Below are positions 56,595 through 64,000 of a stretch of 64,000 nt of DNA, in pieces (position 1 is the first letter of the stretch; each line of letters begins with the position of its first letter). The translations under genes and the position numbers were made by a program. A model generated the notes under the pieces. The model saw nothing but the letters and a program-made list of their open reading frames with translations, did no database searches and had not been told where the DNA came from. Origin of the DNA: Neurospora intermedia (taxonomy: Eukaryota > Ascomycota > Sordariomycetes > Sordariales > Sordariaceae); assembly GCA_037102815.1 (NCBI GenBank), contig BTPP01000002.1, positions 4,774,001 to 4,838,000 on the forward strand, written 5' to 3'.

Positions 56595-59562
56595 TTTGAT
56601 GGTGACGGTTATGCAGATAAATAAATCGTTATGTATCCAGGTGGCAAAGCGTCACACGGGAGGTGTGCGGGAATGGACTTCTTATAAAATCAAAAATAAT
56701 AGGACTAAAATGCCATACAAACGAGCGCTATGGCAGTGGGTATGAAAAAGGATCAAAAAAGAGTTGCGGAAGAGGGAGTTTAGCGACAGACTGATGAAGA
56801 AACAACAAAAGCCAGCGATGAATGTTTTAAAGAAGAAGAAGACTTGGAGTGAGTTCAGCTCATTCTTGTGTTTCTCAAAGAGAAACACGAAGGGTGGCTA
56901 AAACCGGTTCGGGGAACAATGTTGTTTGGCCGGTGCATAGCCACCGTCCAAGACGAGGCAAGACGCCAGCCAGCGCCAGCCATTTGGTGACAAGAATCTT
57001 GGGGTTTCTTGGAAGCCTCTTGGAATGCCATCGAGCCAATAGGCTGTCGCCGGCATAGCTTGGCTTTATTTAACCCGGCGTGGTGAAAAACCCGTGTTGG
57101 AACCTCGGCGTATCAGGACAGTCCCGCGTCCTCCCAGTCCCCGCGAATGGCCTCCATTTGCTCCATCTGCCCCATTCTTGGTTTCCACCATTTCCAGGTG
57201 AGCCTGGCTCTCATCAGGTAGTGTAGTGTCCGCGCTGCTGGCGACTCCGAAATCCATTTCCGGGTGCGCATCGTCACTATGACTTGGTGCATTGCTTGGG
57301 ACTATGGTAGGGCTTGCTAGACTGGTGCAAAGCTGAGAAGCCTGAGCAGCTCGCTTTTTTGGGATGGACAATTTGGACAAGATGGGCTACACTAGAAGGA
57401 GGCTCAATTGCGTGCGCCAAGGTATACCAAGGCCCAAATGATTAATAGCACCGTCCACTCATTTCGCGGTTGATCAAACGCCATCAGTCCTCAAGACAAT
57501 ATTGTAGTGTACATAGGTTCTCACCGTTTCGACTCATCAGGAACTTCAGTTTCGAGAATAAGGAACTGTATTAGATCCGGAGCGCACCGTTTGTTCATCA
57601 TGTCCATCAATCACCCATGGACATGTGGATGGGAATCTTGACATGTTTCAACAGAGGATTGAACTCATACGTTAGGAATGCCGCCTCGGATCTCCCAATC
57701 AACAAACGTCGAACCATGCTTTGGCAGGATTTGTTGTCAGAAAGTGAAACACGAGGAGGACCCAAAATGAACCAAGCATTCTCAAGGCATCATTCGTTAA
57801 ATACGAGCGGGAAGCACGAGGTTGACATGAGTGGTGAGACTTTCCAAGTTCTCCACATCGCTTCTCCTCCATTCCACTTTGATGAGATCCCCGTTCGATG
57901 GAAGTCCCGATTCTTGGTTCGTGATGGTGGAGTTGACTGGGTCTACAAAAACAGGGCTCAAACACCGGAGCCGAAATCGAATTACCCCTGGCGGGTTGGC
58001 ACTGCTTGGCGGCAACCGCATGCTGCAGCGATCCGCTGTGACATCGATGTTCGTCCAATCTCCCCCGGCCTGGAGTGGGGCTCACCAGCTAGCTGCCGAA
58101 ATTGTGGATCGCCACAACCCTCCAGCGCCCGAGTCTGGACCGACACCTCATTTGGCGGCTTTTCTCCCTTACGTTGGACCCTAACCCTCTATGTAATTGA
58201 CTCGACTTGAGGATTAGAATTGGGGGAGAGGGAGGCATGTGGTGTAAAGTACCCGACAGCAGTCCCCCTAGGCTCTGGGGAAGCGGATATGAAATGTCGG
58301 GAATAGATCCATTTTAAGGTTTGGCGAGTTCGATATGTGGTTGGAATGATACCTTCCCCAGCATCCAGAATTATGCCTGCCTGTCTAGCATGGATAGAGG
58401 ATTGAAGAGTGTGCAAGTCAACCTCTCTGAGCAAGAAAAAGTATATGTCCCTTAGAGAAAAAAAACTGAAGTGCTGCTCTGCGCACCTTGCAGCAAAGGA
58501 CATAACGATCGGCCCAAGGTCTTATTATGCTTCACCCGGAACCGAAGAGATGGGAATCTGGGGCTGGATGCTCCGTGTTTGTCCAATCACTCTTGGATTC
58601 AGGCTCCGTAGATGAGGGTCAGCGACTGACGTTCCACATGGTGAAACTGGAACCAAGGGCCGATGGAGTCTGTTTGTTTGGCACAACTCATCTGGGTCAA
58701 CAACGGTGACCTCAGGTTGCACGAATACGGCGCCAGGCGCCGTACATGAAGGGCCTCGGGATATGTTAGCTGCAATGCATATGTTGTTTCTGGCCTCCCG
58801 GTGAGGCCGCATGTCGGCATCAACGCCGGTAGGTGTGTCAACAGCGCAGATCAATGTGCAAGTATCAACTCCAGACAAACTTCTTGCACATAGGGTCAGC
58901 CCTACCCAGTCTCCAGTCAGCTGAGCCCCCCAAAGTTAGGACTTGGAATAGCGATTCCCAATGTCGCGATTGCCCAAGCACAACACCATGGTGTAATTTG
59001 CCAATATGCACGATACCGTTGCTTTCTCAGCAAGTAACAAAGCTAGGTTCCAAATCTGGAAAGATTTTCTGAGCTGACGCCCGAATTAGCAAAGTCTCGC
59101 ATCAGTCTTACACAATAGTACCGTCAGTAGAAAGGTGTAAGGGAGTGTACAATCGATCAAACTGTCTCGGAAACCGTTTTGCTTCTGTCCAAGCACGTCG
59201 TTGAGCCCAAGTGCCAGAAACGTGGTATGGAGGGTGAAAGCTCAGCACAGGTTGCGTACCACGCAGTGTCTCAGACCCTCCCGTTCCGAGACCTATCTTG
59301 CCTCGGCCGTTGCAATATTGCACAAAATCCGTGCGAAGGGGAGGAAAAAGAAAAGCTTCGCCAACGGTTTTATCGTGCTGGCTGCTGATGTCGCTGTTAT
59401 ATATCTTGAGTGCTTTGCCACTGCTTTCCAGTCGAGAGAGTTCTTGATAGCATCGCACCCTCATTCTCGAATACCCATATATCAGCATCGGCATCAGCAT
59501 TGGGATCAGTCCCAGGAGTCCAGCAAAAATACCAGCGAAGATAGAAGAGGCCATCCATCACA
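56595..59562. other. 3-kb region between GH72 and small membrane-protein gene
   Basis: Includes the GH72 promoter and several ORFs without signatures (a 104-codon minus ORF at 57066-57380 beginning at TTG, a 197-codon plus ORF at 57617-58210). A minus-strand ORF at 59108-59554 is listed separately. CCCTAACCC at 58179-58187 is a lone telomere-like dimer. Confidence 0.4.
59108..59554 (-). CDS. Possible divergent membrane ORF (weak)
   Basis: A 148-codon ORF starting with ATG only eight bases from the start of the plus-strand gene. Its N-terminus, ASSIFAGIFAGLLGLIPMLM, is a good transmembrane helix, and the rest is soluble without known motifs. A start this close to a divergent start would leave no room for two promoters, so it may be a chance ORF in the other gene's 5' leader. 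Kept as a low-confidence call. Confidence 0.25.
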   Translation of the reverse strand: MASSIFAGIFAGLLGLIPMLMPMLIYGYSRMRVRCYQELSRLESSGKALKIYNSDISSQHDKTVGEAFLFPPLRTDFVQYCNGRGKIGLGTGGSETLRGTQPVLSFHPPYHVSGTWAQRRAWTEAKRFPRQFDRLYTPLHLSTDGTIV

Positions 59563-60105
59563 ATGCTTTTCTCCGAGATATTCGTCATCGTTGTGGCATG
59601 CATCACGTGGGGTCTCACCTCCCTCGGCATGGCAGTCTACTACCATCACCTCTTACCACTAGAAGCCCGTCGGCGCTCGCCCACGCTCCAAAACAGCAGT
59701 TTCCTGTTGACACTTGTTACAACTCTGCTCTTCATCGCCGCTTTCATTTTCTGGCCCCTCATCGCCCTCTGGAATATCTGCGCCCAATCTCCCGCCATCA
59801 TTAAAGGGACAACATGTTGCAATTCGAACATGTCCAGAGGAAGACCCAAGGCTGGGTGCTGCGGGTGCAGTTGCATCTCGTGCGAACCCTGCATCAGCGA
59901 CGAGGTATATGAGATGGAGAAGACCCGAAAGGAGGAGTCAAGACGGATCGTCTGCGGCGTCCAGAGCATGCAACCAACCATGCAGCAGACGATGGAGATG
60001 AGGCCGTATACCGCTACCTCTACCACCCAGGAGAAGCGGATCGTTGAGAGTAACGAGTCTCTGACCGAGAGCGCTCAACCGACACCGCGGGTTGACAAGT
60101 ACTGA
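59563..60105 (+). CDS. Small Cys-rich membrane protein, function unknown
   Basis: Single exon, 180 residues. Two hydrophobic segments (IFVIVVACITWGLTSLGMAVYY near 6-27 and FLLTLVTTLLFIAAFIFWPLIALW near 47-70) predict a double-pass protein with both ends on the same side. Right after the second helix comes a dense cysteine cluster, TTCCN then GCCGCSCISCEPC (~103-115), which could be palmitoylated or bind metal. A charged, Thr/Gln/Met-rich tail follows. I recognise no family. Codon usage and the clean helices make it a probable real gene. Confidence 0.6.
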   Translation: MLFSEIFVIVVACITWGLTSLGMAVYYHHLLPLEARRRSPTLQNSSFLLTLVTTLLFIAAFIFWPLIALWNICAQSPAIIKGTTCCNSNMSRGRPKAGCCGCSCISCEPCISDEVYEMEKTRKEESRRIVCGVQSMQPTMQQTMEMRPYTATSTTQEKRIVESNESLTESAQPTPRVDKY

Positions 60106-61211
60106 TTGAGGGCAGAGGCAAACGATAGGTCGTTGTCGGCGATGGAAAGGGCGTTGAGTGAGGGTTGTGAGTGGGGGGTCGCGCTTCATGAGAAAGTGCA
60201 ACACCGTCGAACTTTGGATTCGAAGAAGTTCCTAGAATAAGAAGTCATGATGAACGCTCGAAAAGGCGGTAGATGAGAAATTGCGAGTGTGTTCGTTCAT
60301 TTAAGGTGAAGGCTCACGCTAAACTAGCCGGTAGGCGTCAATGGAAATAGTGGGATGATTCAAAGAGGTTGTGGACTTGAGACAGTCCATTTCGCAGTCG
60401 CTGGTGTACTCCATGTGTTTAAAAGGCGAGTGCGGGCAACTGGCCTCAAGTCAATGCCATAACCCTAACCCCGGCACAACAATGCAGTAAGAATTGCGCA
60501 CATTCTTATTGGACAGACCAAGCTCGCGCATTCCATCATCGGAATCCAAGGAACCTCCCACCTCCCTTGTCGCATCTTCATCGCCTCAAGACTGCTTTTG
60601 TTGTTTCCAAACATCTTTTCCTTACGGTGTTGACAAACCTCTCACTTTGGAAACAACTGTCGCTTTCCCACGCGATGCGCAACAGTTGATGTGAATGGCA
60701 CCCAGAGGAGCGGCCAACAAATCACTGCACCCGACCTCACATGCCCGCTGTTAGGTTGCCAGTTTCCTTGTTGGCGAACCAACAAAGGTAGGTACTGTCT
60801 GGTCGTTAGCTTACAGCTGAGCGGTAACACGTCTGAGTTGGCAGCCATTACACGTATGGCTCAATTCGTTGTAACGTAATTCAAGCCATTTTGATACTTC
60901 CTTTGGTATTGACTTACTATACGAGTACTACAGTAGCGCATGTACTCCAGAAGCCAAAGAAAAGGTTTCGGACACTGCGACACGCTATTCTCCGTCTGTC
61001 ACAACTGGACTGTTTACGGTAGCTTCACCTCAAGAAGCTGCCGCCCTTGCTAGAACTTGGTGCTTACTACCCACGTGTACTCGCCCAGTTTCATCGGCCT
61101 TCTTCCCTGAGATTTTCGAATCTTCCCTTTTTCAGCTTCCTTGACCTTTCAACATCTGAGCGAAAGACAACCTCGGTACAATACAACGACGGATGGACGC
61201 ATAATGTCACC
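60106..61211. other. Intergenic spacer before the HAUS6-like gene
   Basis: Promoter and leader region; AGGTAGGTACTG near 60787 is another copy of the recurring motif. No gene called. Confidence 0.45.
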
Positions 61212-63737
61212 ATGGCCAGTCTTTCTTCCAAAGTCCCTCGCACCAAGACTGTCCGCTCGGCTGGGACAAGCAGCAGCAGCTTGAGCAAACCTATAGCATT
61301 CTCCCGGAGCACCGCTTCGGCTACCAGTCACGCCAGTCACACCACCACTTACACCAGCTCCGTCACTAGCGCGACCGGCCCGCCGTCATCGACAACCAAA
61401 CCTACCACAAACACGTCTAATGCTTCCCATGTCTCCAACATTTCCTTATTTCTTACCAACCTTCGATTGCTGGATCTGGACTTGCTCCCAGATTGGCCCG
61501 ATATTAATACGGCCACCTTCAGCGTAAAGGATGCAGCACAAGGTCAGAAGAAGCGCATTCAGTGCGTTGAGTGGGCTCTCTACCAGCTCTTCAACCTATG
61601 GGACCCCGAAGAAACTCGAAACAAGCTGAAGCCCTTCTTTCCGCCTCTCGAAAATGTCCAATCCCTTAATTTGCGCGCCGCTCTCGTCCGGAGCCTAGAA
61701 CAGGCCAAGAAGAACGGTGTGCTTGGCCGGGATGCGATAGTGCGCAAGACAATGCTCGACGAGTGCAAGGGAGACAGACTCGAGGAGATCTTGGCCGTTT
61801 TCTCGTCGGCTGTACTCAAAAAAGTGGTAGCAGAGCAGCAGTCACATGACCCACGAAGAAGACATCCCGCCCTGGCGCAAGCGCTGGCACTCGAGGATCG
61901 TGGCTACTCTGGTGACCGATCAGAGCTCACAGCTCTCATAGTCGCCCATAGAGCCTCTCTCTGCCGCACCTTGAAAGATAAGAAAGCGACGAGAGAGCGG
62001 TACAGAGAGTTTTCAAACTTATTGAAAATCAAAGAGAAAACCATTGCTGATCGACGACAGCGAGTCCAAGCTTCGCAAAGGAGACGCCAAGATGGCGGGA
62101 GAGAGATCTCCAACGATGTGAAGCTTGATGTATGGCGGACTGTGCGAAATAATTGGTCGGGCAATGAGCGGTGGTTGGAGACACTCTTACACGGTGACAA
62201 AAACACCCAAATCGATGGTGTCTTGTCGGCGCCTTTTGATCGAGTCTGGCACCGTGTTCAAACTGGCCGCATTGCGGAGCTTGAAGACAAGTCAGACAGT
62301 TTGCTGGACGAGCTGGACGACAGAGTGAAGAGCCAGAAGGAAAGACTCCAGAAATGGCAGACTTTCCGTCAGCAGATGTTCGGAAAAACCAGCAAGGACT
62401 CTACAACCAAAGAGTCAGCCCCACAGCCTAATCCAAAGGGAATCGATCTCGGACTTAGGGGACATGAGGCTTTGCACCGCGGACGAAGTGCACGAAGGCT
62501 TACTCTCCTCAAACCTGTAACACCTATTGAGCTAGGGGGCGAATACAAACAACTACTCAATGACCTCAAGTCGGAGTTATCTAATATCGACCCTAAGCTA
62601 TCCAATATTCCATTCTGGTTACAGAATCCAAGACAGCCGCTACGACAGGAGTCTGATACGGATGTGATTTCCGATATTAATGATGACGATAGGAACCTTG
62701 CTGCAGCACCTGCTCGAACCTGTCGACGGGAGTTTACAGCAGCCGAAGATATGTCATACAAATCTATACTGGAGAGGCTGAAGAGTGTCCACGACGATGG
62801 AGAATCACTAGCCCATTCAGACACCGTCTTTGCTGGAGATCCAACATGGTCACGACGATCTGCAACTCTTTCATCACAACATGCCAACGATTTTGAGGCA
62901 GCAGAGGGCTCCTCTTGTCTAACAAGACATCAAAGAGAAGAAGCTACAAACCCAACACCGCCTCAGTCTGCTGTTTCACCCCCACGCCGTAGGCCATCTT
63001 TGATCTCCACAAAGGAGAAACAACCAGAAAGGCGTGACCGGCCACCCACACCACCGTCTGAGGGAACTCGCCGACAATCCAGCTCTCACCCGTCTCCCGA
63101 GCCACAACAACTAGCCGACCAGATCCTGGCGTCCGTCGATACCGCCTCGCCTTCCCCCTTAAACAAACCACGGTATATTGCTTCATTGGCTGAACGCACC
63201 CGCCTAACCCTTGCTCAGTGCAATTCGCAGGCCGCTGCCGATAACGATGACGCCTATGGCGACGCAGATGAGCAAGAAGACACATACTTCTCGGCTGTTC
63301 GTTCTGCGTCTCACAAACGCTCACATACCATCTCCAGCCCCTACAAAGCAAGCACACCAGGTACAACAGGCGACAGCCACAATGGCGCAGGAGGGTCAGG
63401 ATCAGGGGGAGGAGGGGCATCAACCTACGAAGATCTCATGACCCGCACGCGTCGTTCCATGGCCAACTTCGAGTCCGCCCAAAAGAAGGCTCAAATGGAG
63501 AGGAAGCGGTCGGAACGCAAGCCGAAGCAGCTGGCCCCGCCGTCGTCAAAGAGCGGGTATTTCCCTGCCATGGGCGAGGAAGAAGAAGAAGGAAAGTCGG
63601 CGCTGTTGTTGGCGGAGGAACTGCTTAGTGCGGGCCAGGATGTGGATTACGATGCTGTGTTTAGGAGCAGGCCGAAGATTGCCAGGGGTCCGGCGCCAGG
63701 GAAGGAAGATGGAGGAGGGTTTGGGGAGTGGGAGTAA
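61212..63737 (+). CDS. Augmin subunit HAUS6-like protein
   Basis: Single exon, 841 residues, started at the first true ATG in frame (MASLSSKVPRT). After a Ser/Thr-rich basic leader, residues ~78-290 match the HAUS6 N-terminal domain: FLTNLRLLDLDLLPDWPDI, KRIQCVEWALYQLFNLWDP, FFPPLENVQSLNLRAALVRS and KTMLDECKGDRLEEILAVFS. A helical middle (~290-460) is rich in Arg/Lys/Gln and Glu, as in a coiled coil. The C-terminal ~370 residues are disordered, with Pro/Ser stretches (PPRRRPSL, RPPTPPSEGTRR) suitable for CDK-type phosphorylation. Augmin recruits gamma-tubulin to the sides of spindle microtubules; filamentous fungi have it while budding yeast does not. Confidence 0.85.
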   Translation: MASLSSKVPRTKTVRSAGTSSSSLSKPIAFSRSTASATSHASHTTTYTSSVTSATGPPSSTTKPTTNTSNASHVSNISLFLTNLRLLDLDLLPDWPDINTATFSVKDAAQGQKKRIQCVEWALYQLFNLWDPEETRNKLKPFFPPLENVQSLNLRAALVRSLEQAKKNGVLGRDAIVRKTMLDECKGDRLEEILAVFSSAVLKKVVAEQQSHDPRRRHPALAQALALEDRGYSGDRSELTALIVAHRASLCRTLKDKKATRERYREFSNLLKIKEKTIADRRQRVQASQRRRQDGGREISNDVKLDVWRTVRNNWSGNERWLETLLHGDKNTQIDGVLSAPFDRVWHRVQTGRIAELEDKSDSLLDELDDRVKSQKERLQKWQTFRQQMFGKTSKDSTTKESAPQPNPKGIDLGLRGHEALHRGRSARRLTLLKPVTPIELGGEYKQLLNDLKSELSNIDPKLSNIPFWLQNPRQPLRQESDTDVISDINDDDRNLAAAPARTCRREFTAAEDMSYKSILERLKSVHDDGESLAHSDTVFAGDPTWSRRSATLSSQHANDFEAAEGSSCLTRHQREEATNPTPPQSAVSPPRRRPSLISTKEKQPERRDRPPTPPSEGTRRQSSSHPSPEPQQLADQILASVDTASPSPLNKPRYIASLAERTRLTLAQCNSQAAADNDDAYGDADEQEDTYFSAVRSASHKRSHTISSPYKASTPGTTGDSHNGAGGSGSGGGGASTYEDLMTRTRRSMANFESAQKKAQMERKRSERKPKQLAPPSSKSGYFPAMGEEEEEGKSALLLAEELLSAGQDVDYDAVFRSRPKIARGPAPGKEDGGGFGEWE

Positions 63738-64000
63738 GGGTGATCAGGGGTACCTGTGTCTTTAAGGTTGTCACTGTTTAGCTACACATAGTAAGGGACG
63801 TAATTCTACTATGACTAGCGATGGAATGATTGCGTGAACATTCATTTGAGATGTTTTTTGCACACTTGTATTGACTGGGTCATGCTTGTAGATATACAGC
63901 ATCCTAGGCAACCACCATGTCCAACAGGTTCAGCAGGAAGTGGGATTCTTAAGTCAGATATCTAGGCTACCCTCATGCTGGCGGTGGTAAGTCTACTAAT

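Noticed and set aside
57617-58210. 197-codon plus ORF
   Set aside because: No domain, and the opposite strand is also open here; judged random.
58178-60472. Short CCCTAACCC-type strings (58179, 60463; also near 30799) resembling telomere repeat
   Set aside because: Only one to two units each, within chance expectation and away from any end.
1-64000. Dispersed 5S rRNA genes, transposons, RIP-mutated repeats and CRISPR arrays
   Set aside because: Read for on both strands; no 5S start or end sequence, no long terminal or inverted repeats of transposon size, and no AT-rich CpA-depleted block was seen.

Overview
The window looks like ordinary euchromatic DNA from a filamentous ascomycete, most probably a Neurospora species. 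Three things support this. Introns are short (mostly 50-120 bases) with GTRNGY donors and RCTRAC-type branch points. Intergenic spacers are 0.5-4 kb and full of TACCTA/TAGGTA motifs. One gene encodes a protein I recognise from memory as Neurospora BLI-3 (blue-light-induced 3). All 20 confident or likely genes are protein-coding except one tRNA-Ala; two weak ORF calls are added. I see no transposon, RIP-like AT-rich block, rRNA gene or CRISPR array. Exon joins were checked by hand for reading frame and splice consensus; no homology search was run.

Left third (1-25 kb): the 3' end of an unknown gene; a NAPE-PLD/Fmp30-type metallo-beta-lactamase-fold phospholipase D with a mitochondrial-type leader; a DUF218 (YdcF-like) protein; a secreted GH92 alpha-mannosidase; an RGS-LOV blue-light receptor of the BcLOV4 type; bli-3; the diphthamide methyltransferase DPH5; the spliceosomal zinc-finger protein SNU23/ZMAT2; a UBE2G1-type ubiquitin-conjugating enzyme; the mitochondrial carnitine/acylcarnitine carrier; and a histidine-rich ZnT/Msc2-type zinc transporter.

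Middle (25-45 kb): ALG1 (first mannose of the N-glycan core), a TFIIIC 90-kDa-type subunit with a C-terminal zinc-binding domain, GPI8 (catalytic subunit of GPI transamidase), a histidine-phosphatase-superfamily protein, an F-box protein, and then a 4.1-kb spacer.

Right third (45-64 kb): an MFS transporter, an intron-containing tRNA-Ala(AGC), a five-exon DUF4238 protein, a weak ORF, a cytochrome b561-type membrane protein, a GH72 beta-1,3-glucanosyltransferase with a GPI signal, a small Cys-rich membrane protein with an opposing ORF, and an augmin HAUS6-like protein.

Most neighbours are functionally unrelated housekeeping genes. Two themes recur. One is light: the RGS-LOV gene lies about 1 kb upstream of bli-3, and the spacer holds two GATCGA-type sites resembling White Collar complex targets. 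The other is the secretory pathway and cell wall (GH92, ALG1, GPI8, GH72; GPI8 would process the GH72 protein's anchor signal). The RGS-LOV/bli-3 pair, the DUF4238 gene and the Cys-rich membrane protein are the most interesting parts.
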